8,797 nt of DNA from Treponema sp. (GCA_031268125.1 JAIRXT010000086.1:1-8797), one strand, 5' to 3'; positions 1 to 6,386 are shown, counted from the first letter of the stretch. A program made the numbers and translations. Notes: generated by a model not told the origin, from the sequence alone.

Positions 1-808
1 GGTCGTCGATCAGGGTGCCCGACCCCGAAGGCCCCAGGGCCAGCCAGTTTTGCATGCCCCAGTAGCGCAGATTGTGGCGGGATTCCTTCCCCGGCAGGCA
101 GAAATTGCTTACCTCGTACTGGGCGTAACCTGAGCGTTCCAGCGCATCCCTGCCGCTGATCCAGAGCCGGTCCGCCCGGTCCCGGGACGGAAGCTCCGCG
201 GCCCGTTCCCACAGGGGGGTCCCCTCCTCCAGGCTGAGGGCGTACAGGGACACGTGGGCGGGTTTGAAGCTGAGGGCCCGCTCTATATCCCCCAGGAGAA
301 GGGCCCGGTCCTGGCCGGGGAGCCCCGTCAAAAGATCCACGGAAAAGGCTCCGGGAAACAACTCCGCGGCCAGGGAAAGCCGTTCCGTCCCGCCGCGGCG
401 GTGCAGTTTTTCCCGGATGCGGGGCGAAAAGGTCTGGATACCCAGGGAAAGCCGGTTTACCCCCGCATCCCGGCAGATACGGAGGAATTCCCCGTCCAGG
501 GACTCGGGGTTTGCCTCCACGGTCCACTCCCGGCCCCCGTCCGGGGGCAAAAGTTCCCCCAAAGCCCCAAGCAGGCGGCCCATAGCCCCGGCCCCCAGGA
601 CCGAGGGAGTACCCCCGCCGATGTAGACCGTGGGAACCCGCCGGGGGGGAAATTCTTCAAAAAGCCGGCGGGCATCTTCCGTAAGGGTATCGACATAACG
701 CTCCGGCAGGTCCCCGGACTCAAGGACCGAATAAAAATCGCAGTAATCGCAAAAGGAACGGCAAAACGGAACGTGAATGTAAAGGGAGTACTCGCCGGGG
801 GGGTTCAC
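1..808 (-). CDS. hemW: HemW-type radical SAM protein (partial, C-terminus beyond left edge)
   Basis: The reading frame enters on the minus strand with GTG at 808-806 and is open to the window edge, giving 269 residues of a family that usually has about 370-400. The N-terminus shows the radical SAM cluster motif C16-x3-C20-x2-C23 in a YIHVPFCRSFCDYCDF context. The next position is Phe, as in HemW, where true oxygen-independent coproporphyrinogen oxidase HemN has a fourth Cys. GGGTPS follows at 64-69. Further on, VEANPESL, LSLGIQTF, YEVSNF and HNLRYWGMQNWLALGPSGSG are typical of HemW. HemW binds a 4Fe-4S cluster, SAM and haem and is thought to act as a haem chaperone; the older annotation was coproporphyrinogen dehydrogenase. 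The start overlaps the stop of the upstream signal peptidase gene (GTGA, 4 bp), so the two are probably translationally coupled. A GGCAGG about 8 nt upstream could serve as SD. Family membership is secure; the exact physiological role is inferred. Confidence 0.93.
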   Translation of the reverse strand, partial: MNPPGEYSLYIHVPFCRSFCDYCDFYSVLESGDLPERYVDTLTEDARRLFEEFPPRRVPTVYIGGGTPSVLGAGAMGRLLGALGELLPPDGGREWTVEANPESLDGEFLRICRDAGVNRLSLGIQTFSPRIREKLHRRGGTERLSLAAELFPGAFSVDLLTGLPGQDRALLLGDIERALSFKPAHVSLYALSLEEGTPLWERAAELPSRDRADRLWISGRDALERSGYAQYEVSNFCLPGKESRHNLRYWGMQNWLALGPSGSGTLIDD

Positions 809-1551
809 CGGCCGGGCCTGCCCAGGCGGGTAAGGGGCCAGTAACGGAACAGGACCTTCCCCGCCACCTTGGGCAGCGGAACGGGTCCCCAGGTACGGGA
901 ATCGTTGGTATTACTCCGGTCATCGGAGAGGACAAAACATTCCCCCTCCCCCACCGTAAGCCGGTCCAGGTTCCCCGAAAACGGTATCGAATCGTCCCAC
1001 AGGGCGGGAACCTGGGGAATATCCAGCACGTAGTCCTGGTCGGAAACTTCATATTCGGTCAAGGTATAAGACTCGCCTCCGGGCCGGACCCGGATAACGA
1101 AGTTGGTCATGGAAATTTCATCCCCCGGCAGCCCGATGACCCGTTTCATAAAAAACCGTTCATCCTGGTCGATCAGGGAGACCCGCTGGGCGGTAAAAAA
1201 CCGCACAACGCCGTCCAGTACAAGGGCGCCGGCGCCGTTTTTTTCCCCCAGGTCTACCAGGACAATGTTCCCGCGTTTCAGGGGAATCCTGGAGGGAGGC
1301 AGGCCAAAGCGGTCAAGGAGTCCGTACAGGGAAAACGAAGACAGGATAAAGCGATCCCCCGGCCGCAGCCCTGGCCGCATGGTATCGTTTTCCAGGACCC
1401 TCATCGAAAAAAAGAACGAACTTAGGGCGTTGTAGACCAGCACAAAGATAAAAACGCGGAACAGTATCCTCAACAGCCGGTGGCGCTGGGTTTTCTGTTC
1501 GGCGTAGGAAAATTTCATCGCCCTGTTAAAAAAGCGAAAACGCGGGGGCAT
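805..1551 (-). CDS. Signal peptidase I paralogue with Thr at the nucleophile position
   Basis: This is a 248-residue S26-family protein. It has a basic N-terminus, one membrane segment at about 28-48, and then the family boxes. Box B reads ENDTMRPGLRPGD (54-66), so Thr57 stands where signal peptidases have the catalytic Ser of SGSM-P. Box D is intact (FMKRVIGLPGDEI) with general base Lys136. Box E is close to standard (LSDDRSNTNDSRTWGPV, about 209-224). Active signal peptidases cut signal peptides from exported proteins at the outer face of the inner membrane. With Ser replaced by Thr this copy may be slow, altered in specificity, or inactive. The ATG at 1551 is preferred because GGGAG sits 9 nt upstream; an alternative ATG at 1518 has no good SD. 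It follows the other signal peptidase gene after 36 bp and overlaps hemW by 4 bp, so the three probably form one transcript. A sequencing error at the Thr codon is possible but nothing suggests it. Confidence 0.88.
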   Translation of the reverse strand: MPPRFRFFNRAMKFSYAEQKTQRHRLLRILFRVFIFVLVYNALSSFFFSMRVLENDTMRPGLRPGDRFILSSFSLYGLLDRFGLPPSRIPLKRGNIVLVDLGEKNGAGALVLDGVVRFFTAQRVSLIDQDERFFMKRVIGLPGDEISMTNFVIRVRPGGESYTLTEYEVSDQDYVLDIPQVPALWDDSIPFSGNLDRLTVGEGECFVLSDDRSNTNDSRTWGPVPLPKVAGKVLFRYWPLTRLGRPGR

Positions 1552-1587
1552 AAGCCTTATCTCCCGGAAACCGAAGGCGGCATAACG

Positions 1588-2652
1588 CTATCTGACCGGA
1601 CCGGCCCGCCAGGAAATGCCAAGGGACCGCTCGAATTCGGAAGTCCCCGGACCGGCCGAATTCTCCCCTTCGTCCCCGCCGGAACGCCACAGGGGCCAGT
1701 AAATAAGGGAACCCTGGCCCATGATCTTGGATATCCGCACAGGGCCGAAGGAACGGCCGTCCCTGGAATTGTCGCGGTTGTCCCCCAGGGGGAAGACCCG
1801 GCCCTCCGGCACATACCAGCCCCGGTTAAGACGGGCAAGGTAAGCCCGGTAACGGCCGTCCTGGGGCTGGGCTCCCCGCAGGGTCTCAAGCCAGGCCCGG
1901 TCAACGGCGTAGGGATCCCGCATATAACCACCCCCGCCCAGCCCTGCCGCCAGGACAAGGTCCTGGGGGGGCTCCAGACCGGCGTCCCGGTAACCCTCCA
2001 GCTTCCCCATAGCTTCCTGGGCGGGGTATTCATCCTCTCCGATAAGGCGGCTTAACCGGTGGTTCCAGCCCCGGCTGGCGGCGTAATCCCGTTCCCACAC
2101 CCAGCGGTCCTCACCGGCAAAGAGGATCTTCATCTCCCCCCGGTCGATGACAAAACGGTCCCCCGCCGCTCCGGCGGCCCGCTTGATAAGGAAATGGACC
2201 CGGGGCTCACCCTTTTCATCCCGGTCTATGTCCACAAGAGAAAGGGTAAGCATGTAGATGACCCGCTGGGCCACGTCGAAGACCGTCCCCTTGCTGATGT
2301 ACGAGGGGTTTTCAAAGATGATGATATCGTTCCGTTTCGGTTTAACGGGGCTGGGAAGCTTGATAAAACCGGGCAGCAGTTCCGGCCCGTAGATAAATTT
2401 ATTCACAAAAATATGGTCCCCGATGAGCAGGGTATTGATCATGGAGCCTGAAGGAATCTGATACGCCTGGAACAGGTACTGGTTGATGATAAGAACCCAG
2501 CCCGCCGCCCAGATAAAAGCCTCTACCCAGTCAAGAACCAGATTCTTTGCCTTCTGTTTTTCCCTTTTTATACGGCGAATCCGCCTTCGCCGTGTCAGAA
2601 AAGCTTCCGTCAGCCCCTGAATCCGGTCGAATACATCTTGTTGGTAAGCCAT
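1588..2652 (-). CDS. lepB: Signal peptidase I with large insert domain
   Basis: A 354-residue S26 signal peptidase. A very basic cytoplasmic stretch (RRRRIRRIKREKQKAK, 21-36) is followed by a single membrane anchor at about 41-62. Then come the catalytic QIPSGSM (Ser70), the general-base motif FLIKRAAGAAGDRF (Lys157) and the box E motif FPLGDNRDNSRDGRSFGPV (287-305). Between Lys157 and box E lies an insert of roughly 110 residues, which makes the protein longer than most signal peptidases. It is the most likely housekeeping enzyme of this pair because all catalytic residues are present, whereas the next gene has lost the Ser. It cleaves signal peptides from secreted preproteins. The ATG at 2652 has no clear SD (only TAGG about 12 nt upstream). 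The start is chosen because the basic/membrane N-terminus begins there and an unrelated gene starts divergently 58 bp away. The gene symbol assumes the usual name for the intact copy. Confidence 0.93.
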   Translation of the reverse strand: MAYQQDVFDRIQGLTEAFLTRRRRIRRIKREKQKAKNLVLDWVEAFIWAAGWVLIINQYLFQAYQIPSGSMINTLLIGDHIFVNKFIYGPELLPGFIKLPSPVKPKRNDIIIFENPSYISKGTVFDVAQRVIYMLTLSLVDIDRDEKGEPRVHFLIKRAAGAAGDRFVIDRGEMKILFAGEDRWVWERDYAASRGWNHRLSRLIGEDEYPAQEAMGKLEGYRDAGLEPPQDLVLAAGLGGGGYMRDPYAVDRAWLETLRGAQPQDGRYRAYLARLNRGWYVPEGRVFPLGDNRDNSRDGRSFGPVRISKIMGQGSLIYWPLWRSGGDEGENSAGPGTSEFERSLGISWRAGPVR

Positions 2653-2683
2653 ACAGGGATGAACCTATCATAAAAGGCCTTCG

Positions 2684-2712
2684 TTGACAAGGCGGGAGGG
2701 GAACCCTATAAT
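2684..2712 (+). promoter_or_regulatory. Exact-consensus sigma70 promoter overlapping the next start codon
   Basis: TTGACA at 2684-2689 and TATAAT at 2707-2712 are both perfect and are separated by 17 bp. Transcription would be expected to begin near 2718-2720. That is at the second in-frame ATG (2720) and downstream of the first (2711), whose A and T are the last two bases of the -10 box. GGGAGGGG at 2694-2701 lies inside the spacer. On the other strand the same -35 core reads TTGTCA (2690-2685) with a weak TAGGTT 17 bp beyond it (2667-2662), which could serve the divergent signal peptidase gene. The boxes are seen directly; promoter use is inferred. Confidence 0.6.
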
Positions 2713-4108
2713 GCGGTTCATGCGTAGAAAGCCGGAAACCGAAAAACCGGGGGGGCCCGATGACCGGGTACAGCTCCGGTCTGTCCTGGGTATACGGCCC
2801 GGTGTGTACCTTAGTTTCATCTATGCCCTGATCCTCTTCGCCGTCTTCTTTTTTCTCTGCGTCTTCCCCGGCCTTTCACGCCCGGGGAGCCTGGTGTTCT
2901 TCCGTACGGAACCCTGGGGAGCGGCGATTCGTGTCGACGGGGTAACCCGGGGCGCCGCGCCGGAAGAATTATTCCTGGACCGGGGGCTTCATACGGTCGA
3001 ACTGGTACTCCCCGGCTTTGAAACGGGGAGCCTTGAACTGGACGTTCCGGGCCGTACCGTGTTCTCCCTGTTTTTCCCCCGCCGGCTGGAACTGCGGCAG
3101 GTCCTGGCTGCGGCGGACCCGGTTTCCGTTATCCGGGAGGCCGCCGCGGATTTTGCGGCATGGTCCTTTACCGGGGAGGCTACGGCAAGCTATCAGATAC
3201 CGTTAAGCCTTTCCGAAGGGGTCTACCGGGCGGGCCCTTTACCGGATGAAAGCCGGAGGGCGGAGGCGGAGGAGCTGATCCGGGCGGCGGCCCGTTTTAC
3301 CGTAACCCGGAGTTCCCTCCGGGACCTGGGCCGGGCCAAACTGCTGCTGGACAACGGAGGGCTTGCCCCTTCGGCCCTGAGCCTGAGCCGTTCCGCCGCG
3401 GACATTGTTTCCTGGCTTTCCTCCAGCCCCGGTTCCGCCGCCTGGCTGGGGGAGATTCTGCCCCCCGAACCGGCGGCCCTGGTCCGGAATTCCGCCTGGA
3501 CCGACGGGCAAAGCCCCGGCAGGGAAAGCCCGGCGGCGCCGCCGCGGGAAATTGCGGGGCTCCGCTTCCTTCCCGCCGCGTTGTCCCGTAACTCGCCGGT
3601 TTTTTACTATGCCGAAGACCCCGTCAATGCCGGGACATGGGAAGCTTTTCTGGAAGCCCGGCCCGAATGGCGGGCGGAAAACCTTGAGGCCCTGCGGGAA
3701 CAGGGCCTGGTAAACGGGGATTATCTGGAAACCGGCGGACTGCGGGAGGGAGACCCTTCCGCGCCGCAGACCGGGGTTTCCTGGTATGCCGCCGAAGCCT
3801 TTTGCCGCTGGCTCAATACACGGCTGCCCCCGGATGCCGGGGACTGGGAATTCCGGCTTCCCCGGGAAAACGAATGGGAAGCCTGCTTTGCAGCGGGGAC
3901 GGCCGGGCCCGTTTGGGAATGGTGTGCCGATCCCTACGTACCGCTCCCCTCCTTCCCCGCGGAGCTCCGGGCCGTAGAGGCCCTCTCCTCACCGGAACGG
4001 CTGCTCCGGGGCGTTCACCGGCCCGATTCCCGGGGTTCCCTGCCCCCCGATCTTTGTTCCCCCTTCACCGGCCTGCGGCCCTTCTTTGTCCCCCGGGAGT
4101 CCCCATGA
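2711..4108 (+). CDS. Membrane-anchored PEGA-domain / SUMF1 (formylglycine-generating-enzyme-like) protein
   Basis: A 465-residue protein when started at ATG 2711. Residues 1-30 are charged and probably cytoplasmic, and 31-52 form one membrane segment (VYLSFIYALILFAVFFFLCVF). About 57-125 is a PEGA domain (GSLVFFRTEPWGAAIRVDGV...HTVELVLPGFE), usually a surface-associated beta fold. After a helical, Ala/Leu-rich linker, 281-461 resembles the sulfatase-modifying-factor fold: FYYAEDPVNAGTWEAFL, GVSWYAAEAFCRWLN, FRLPRENEWE, GPVWEWCAD, TGLRPFF. The domain is shorter than usual, the RxxRGGS stretch is degenerate (LLRGVHRP), and no paired catalytic cysteines can be placed. A binding or structural role is therefore likelier than formylglycine synthesis. 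GGGAGGGG lies 9 nt before ATG 2711; ATG 2720 is the alternative if the overlapping promoter is used and translation is leaderless. Its stop overlaps the smpB start (ATGA). The partner is unknown. Confidence 0.8.
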   Translation: MRFMRRKPETEKPGGPDDRVQLRSVLGIRPGVYLSFIYALILFAVFFFLCVFPGLSRPGSLVFFRTEPWGAAIRVDGVTRGAAPEELFLDRGLHTVELVLPGFETGSLELDVPGRTVFSLFFPRRLELRQVLAAADPVSVIREAAADFAAWSFTGEATASYQIPLSLSEGVYRAGPLPDESRRAEAEELIRAAARFTVTRSSLRDLGRAKLLLDNGGLAPSALSLSRSAADIVSWLSSSPGSAAWLGEILPPEPAALVRNSAWTDGQSPGRESPAAPPREIAGLRFLPAALSRNSPVFYYAEDPVNAGTWEAFLEARPEWRAENLEALREQGLVNGDYLETGGLREGDPSAPQTGVSWYAAEAFCRWLNTRLPPDAGDWEFRLPRENEWEACFAAGTAGPVWEWCADPYVPLPSFPAELRAVEALSSPERLLRGVHRPDSRGSLPPDLCSPFTGLRPFFVPRESP

Positions 4109-4557
4109 GCGGAATCAAGATCATCGCCGTAAACCGCCGGGCCCGCCATAATTACTCCGTGGAAGACAACCTGGAATGCGGCATCGAACTTTTGGGATCG
4201 GAGGTAAAGTCTTTCCGGGACGGGAAGATCTCTTTCCCCGACGCGTGGGCGGAGATCGAGGGGAACCAGGTCTGGCTCCGATCCCTCCGGGTGGCGGAAA
4301 ATCCCTTTTCATCGATCTTTAACCACGATCCTGACCGCAGAAAGCGTCTCCTCCTCCACCGGGATGAAATAAAACGGCTGCGCCGGAAGGTGGAGGAACG
4401 GGGTTATACCCTGGTTCCCCTTTCGTTTTACTTCAAAGACAGCCGTGTAAAGGTGGATCTGGGAATCTGCAAGGGGAAAACACTCTACGACAAGCGGGCC
4501 GATATCCGGGACCGGGACATGAACCGCGACGCGGAGCGGGAATTCCGCCTCCGCTGA
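4105..4557 (+). CDS. smpB: SsrA-binding protein SmpB
   Basis: A 150-residue protein with the full SmpB pattern. It opens with IKIIAVNRRARHNYSVEDNLECGIELLGSEVKS, followed by GKISFPDAWAEI, then HDPDRRKRLLLHRDEIKRL and TLVPLSFYFKDSRVKVDLGICKGKTLYDKRADIRDRD. SmpB is an OB-fold protein that binds tmRNA (ssrA) and brings it to stalled ribosomes, so that the nascent chain is tagged and the ribosome released. The basic C-terminal tail (KRADIRDRDMNRDAEREFRLR), which enters the empty mRNA channel, is present. Translation starts at ATG 4105, overlapping the stop of the upstream gene by 4 bp, with GGGAG 5 nt before the start. The same frame is open further upstream, back to 3802, but that part lies inside the preceding gene. 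The tmRNA gene itself is not in this window. Confidence 0.97.
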   Translation: MSGIKIIAVNRRARHNYSVEDNLECGIELLGSEVKSFRDGKISFPDAWAEIEGNQVWLRSLRVAENPFSSIFNHDPDRRKRLLLHRDEIKRLRRKVEERGYTLVPLSFYFKDSRVKVDLGICKGKTLYDKRADIRDRDMNRDAEREFRLR

Positions 4558-4572
4558 TTCCGGCGCATGAAG

Positions 4573-4603
4573 AATGCCGGGCAAGGCGGATGCCCCCGGC
4601 ATT
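4573..4603. terminator. Hairpin between convergent genes
   Basis: AATGCCGGG at 4573-4581 and CCCGGCATT at 4595-4603 form a perfect 9-bp stem with a 13-nt loop. It starts 15 bp after the smpB stop and ends 23 bp before the stop of the convergent lipoprotein gene. There is no T-tract on either side, so it is not a textbook intrinsic terminator; its position suggests a two-way end signal or an mRNA 3'-end stabiliser. Confidence 0.5.
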
Positions 4604-4626
4604 ATCGGCCAGGGGCGCTCCGTCTT

Positions 4627-5634
4627 TCAGTTTCTGAGCATAAGGCGGGCTTTCCATATTTCCGTCGCGTTTTGAACATTAGCAATAAAAAATATTTCGT
4701 TACCCACCCCCCATGAAGGAGAAAAAACATCCACGTTTCCGCTGGTAAGCTGCGTCAGGTTTGCCCCGCTTTCCTCCATGAAAAAAACATGCTGCCGTTC
4801 CGTCTCCATTTTATGTTTGGTGAATATGCTCTTAAGCGAACTTAAAAACGTTCTGGTAGTGGCGGTAATGAAGGTGCTGGCGCCTTTCGCAAACAGTATA
4901 TATTCGCCGTCCTGGGAATAACTGGGCTGTGAACAAAACTCAACGACATTTCTGTTTTTGTCGGTCGTGGCCGAGTAAATTTGCGTAACCTGGTTGTTTT
5001 CCAAATCCATCTCGCAAATACTTCCGTCCCTGATAAAAACAAACTTGTTTTTTGTCGGATGCCAGCTTGGGGAGTTTCCTTCCCCCAGGATCGTAACTTC
5101 CGTGCCGTCGTCATTAAGGCGCACAATATGCCGTTTGCCGTTTACCCCGGTTTCGCATATAATAACCCGGCCTTTGATGCTGGGGCGGTTGTCATATTCG
5201 CCTATGGAGTTGCGGGTAATGTAGGTTTTTCCGCCGCCGACAATATTTGACTTTACCAGCTTGCTTGAACCTCCCTCATACACCACATACACGTATCCCG
5301 CGCCGTCATCGTACCATACCGGCCCAAAGGACGGATCGGTTATCAGGGGCGTTTTTGCGGACGAATTGGCATCCCGCAGAAGCATCACCGAAAACCGGTC
5401 AAAGGGGATGGAAGCGTTCACGTCCATAACATTCGCTTCGCAGTACAGTATCTTTGACCCATCCGGCGATACCCGAACCGAGTCCTTCCGGTAGCGGTTG
5501 TCGGTAACCCGGGTAACGTTGGTGAGCGATGCCGAATCATAGGTGATGATGTCCGCCGTTCTGGTAGCGCAGCCCGCCAGCGCGATTACCACCCCCGCGG
5601 TGGTAATCTTAAAAAAGTTTGTAAAGGTCTTCAT
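4627..5634 (-). CDS. TolB-like six-bladed beta-propeller lipoprotein
   Basis: A 335-residue lipoprotein. The signal peptide carries K2 and K9, a hydrophobic stretch and the lipobox LAGC, so Cys22 would be lipidated. After it, six repeats of the PD40/WD40-like type can be picked out: VSPDGSKILYCE, GPVWYDDGAGYVYVV, NRPSIKGRVIICET, SPSWHPTKNKFVFI, SQPSYSQDGEYILFA and FSPSWGVGNEIFFIAN. Six blades is the count of the TolB propeller, but there is no TolB N-terminal domain and no tol neighbours, so this is not called TolB. Such lipoproteins usually bind protein or peptidoglycan partners in the periplasm or at the outer membrane. The start has an excellent SD (AAGGAGGG, 4 nt before ATG 5634). Base composition is unlike the neighbours: hand-counted lines run from about 37-40% GC near the C-terminal end to 55-60% near the start, against about 68% in the plus-strand gene upstream. 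This suggests transfer or a different history. Confidence 0.8.
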   Translation of the reverse strand: MKTFTNFFKITTAGVVIALAGCATRTADIITYDSASLTNVTRVTDNRYRKDSVRVSPDGSKILYCEANVMDVNASIPFDRFSVMLLRDANSSAKTPLITDPSFGPVWYDDGAGYVYVVYEGGSSKLVKSNIVGGGKTYITRNSIGEYDNRPSIKGRVIICETGVNGKRHIVRLNDDGTEVTILGEGNSPSWHPTKNKFVFIRDGSICEMDLENNQVTQIYSATTDKNRNVVEFCSQPSYSQDGEYILFAKGASTFITATTRTFLSSLKSIFTKHKMETERQHVFFMEESGANLTQLTSGNVDVFSPSWGVGNEIFFIANVQNATEIWKARLMLRN

Positions 5635-5653
5635 GGGACCCTCCTTGTTTTGC

Positions 5654-5669
5654 CCGGCACAAAAGCCGG
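5654..5669 (-). promoter_or_regulatory. Small hairpin in the lipoprotein leader
   Basis: CCGGC (5654-5658) and GCCGG (5665-5669) flank a 6-nt loop. In the minus-strand transcript this hairpin would sit just upstream of the AAGGAGGG ribosome-binding site. It may affect translation or mRNA stability; no known riboswitch is recognised. Confidence 0.3.
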
Positions 5670-5689
5670 AAATTGTTTACCGCCTTGTC

Positions 5690-5701
5690 TTCAAGCAGAT
5701 A
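5690..5701. repeat. Direct repeat TTCAAGCAGATA, copy 1
   Basis: This 12-bp sequence recurs exactly at 5830-5841, 140 bp away and in the same orientation, inside the 219-bp spacer between two divergent genes. Copy 1 is 55 bp upstream of the lipoprotein start. It is a candidate binding site for the neighbouring XRE-type regulator. Confidence 0.55.
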
Positions 5702-5722
5702 CGTACCGTTAAGATAGCGGGT

Positions 5723-5739
5723 CAAAACGGCCCGTTTTG
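5723..5739. promoter_or_regulatory. 17-bp palindrome, operator candidate
   Basis: CAAAACGG (5723-5730) and CCGTTTTG (5732-5739) are perfect inverted arms around one central base. The spacing and near-perfect symmetry suit a dimeric DNA-binding protein better than an RNA hairpin. On the minus strand the right-hand end runs into TTGACC (5725-5720), a possible -35 box for the lipoprotein gene, but no good -10 box follows at the right distance. Confidence 0.45.
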
Positions 5740-5788
5740 CGGCGCAATTCCCTGAACTACGGCTTGGGAACCGTAAGGTTCTACAAGA

Positions 5789-5807
5789 ACTGACAAGTTC
5801 AGTCAGT
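5789..5807. promoter_or_regulatory. Inverted repeat upstream of the regulator
   Basis: ACTGAC (5789-5794) and GTCAGT (5802-5807) are inverted around 7 bp; nested within, GAACT (5787-5791) and AGTTC (5796-5800) form a second inverted pair. The octamer AGTCAGTA at 5801-5808 occurs again at 5844-5851, immediately before the regulator's first ATG. A TATACT at 5807-5812 and a TGTAAT at 5822-5827 are possible -10 boxes, though neither has a convincing -35. The pattern fits an autoregulated promoter. Confidence 0.4.
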
Positions 5808-5829
5808 ATACTTCATAGTGCTGTAATAA

Positions 5830-5841
5830 TTCAAGCAGATA
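5830..5841. repeat. Direct repeat TTCAAGCAGATA, copy 2
   Basis: Exact second copy of the 12-mer at 5690-5701. It ends 12 bp before the first ATG of the regulator gene, so a protein bound here could block transcription or start-site access. Confidence 0.55.
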
Positions 5842-5853
5842 AAAGTCAGTAAT

Positions 5854-6216
5854 ATGATTAGAAAGGTAAGTTTGCTAAAACGCGTGAGAGACATTAGGGA
5901 AGTACTGACCGCCAATCTCAAGGAAAACCGCCGGAAGCTGGGCCTGACCCAGGAACAATTGGCGGAAAAAGCCGACGTGTCCGCCCACTATATCGCCATA
6001 ATTGAGACCTGCAAGGCGTTCCCCAAGCCGGAAATACTGGAACGCCTCGCCAAAGCCCTCGACATTGAAACGTACCAGCTCTTTGCAATGCCCCCCGGCG
6101 CCGATGAATCCTTTGAACGTTTGGAAAAGAATGTTGTCGCCGCGATAGAGCGGGTAGTCGCCAAAAGCATAAAAGAAGCCTTTGCCGAAGAATGTAAAGG
6201 CAAAGGCAAGGCATAA
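5854..6216 (+). CDS. XRE/Cro-C1-type helix-turn-helix regulator
   Basis: A 120-residue protein. Residues 21-77 are an HTH_3 domain: NLKENRRKLGLTQEQLAEKADVSAHYIAIIE, with the first helix of the motif at about 32-39 and the recognition helix at about 43-51, ending in LERLAKALDIETYQLF. The C-terminal 35 residues (FERLEKNVVAAIERVVAKSIKEAFAEE, then a Lys/Gly-rich end) look like one long amphipathic helix, possibly for dimerisation. Such proteins usually act as repressors of their own gene and of a neighbour. The divergent lipoprotein gene and the repeats in between make these the obvious targets, by inference. The start is uncertain: ATG 5854 has no SD, whereas TTG 5872 has GAAAGG 5 nt upstream and would still include the whole HTH domain (114 residues). 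No toxin partner is adjacent in the same orientation. Confidence 0.85.
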   Translation: MIRKVSLLKRVRDIREVLTANLKENRRKLGLTQEQLAEKADVSAHYIAIIETCKAFPKPEILERLAKALDIETYQLFAMPPGADESFERLEKNVVAAIERVVAKSIKEAFAEECKGKGKA

Positions 6217-6233
6217 TCCGCCCAAAAACCGTG

Positions 6234-6386
6234 TCAAAATGACCCGCAAAGAAGACAAGGCCCGGTATTGCCCGGGAGTAGTAAAGGTATAGGGGGGGTC
6301 CCATCCCCCGTAAGGCTTTTACAGCCGCCCAGAATCCCCACGATGACCGCGAGGATCATCATCCGCTTGGCAAAAGTTCTTTGCAT
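6234..6386 (-). CDS. Small lipoprotein or truncated lipoprotein remnant (50 aa)
   Basis: ATG at 6386-6384 opens a 50-codon frame ending in TGA at 6236-6234. The N-terminus is a convincing type II signal peptide: MQRTFAKRMM, a hydrophobic ILAVIVGI core, then lipobox LGGC, with Cys22 as the lipidation site and KSLTGDG after it. The mature part would be only 29 residues and contains two further Cys. AGGAAG lies 7 nt before the ATG, so the start looks real. It converges on the regulator gene with 17 bp between stops. The coding strand has a run of seven C just after the lipidated region (6298-6292). The neighbouring frames beyond that run are open for a long way but are antisense to the regulator, so nothing sensible follows. 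Either a genuine small lipoprotein (entericidin-like in size only) or the 5' stump of a larger lipoprotein gene cut by rearrangement. No function is assigned. Confidence 0.5.
   Translation of the reverse strand: MQRTFAKRMMILAVIVGILGGCKSLTGDGTPPIPLLLPGNTGPCLLCGSF

Noticed and set aside
254..844. Plus-strand open frame of 196 codons
   Set aside because: It is antisense to hemW, which has clear radical SAM motifs. The open frame is a by-product of high GC, and its protein is Pro/Gly/Arg-rich with no recognisable features.
1480..2055. Plus-strand open frame of 191 codons
   Set aside because: Antisense to the two signal peptidase genes, with no motif and no credible start context.
2684..2710. 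TTG start at 2684 for the PEGA/SUMF1 gene
   Set aside because: This TTG is part of a perfect -35 box and the added residues cover the SD and promoter spacer. ATG 2711 or 2720 is more reasonable.
3802..4104. In-frame upstream extension of smpB
   Set aside because: Lies wholly inside the PEGA/SUMF1 gene in another frame. SmpB begins normally at ATG 4105 with its own SD.
5690..5841. Small inserted element bounded by the 12-bp direct repeats
   Set aside because: The interval shows no terminal inverted repeats at its ends and contains what look like promoter and operator parts, so paired binding sites explain the repeats better.
5875..6304. Long minus-strand open frames opposite the regulator
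   Set aside because: They mirror a well-formed HTH gene and contain no domain. They could only be reached from the small lipoprotein by slippage at the C7 tract, which is not supported.
6292..6320. GGGGG/CCCCC hairpin as terminator of the regulator gene
   Set aside because: The stem is only 5 bp, and the four T come six bases later. It is weak and lies inside the small lipoprotein frame.
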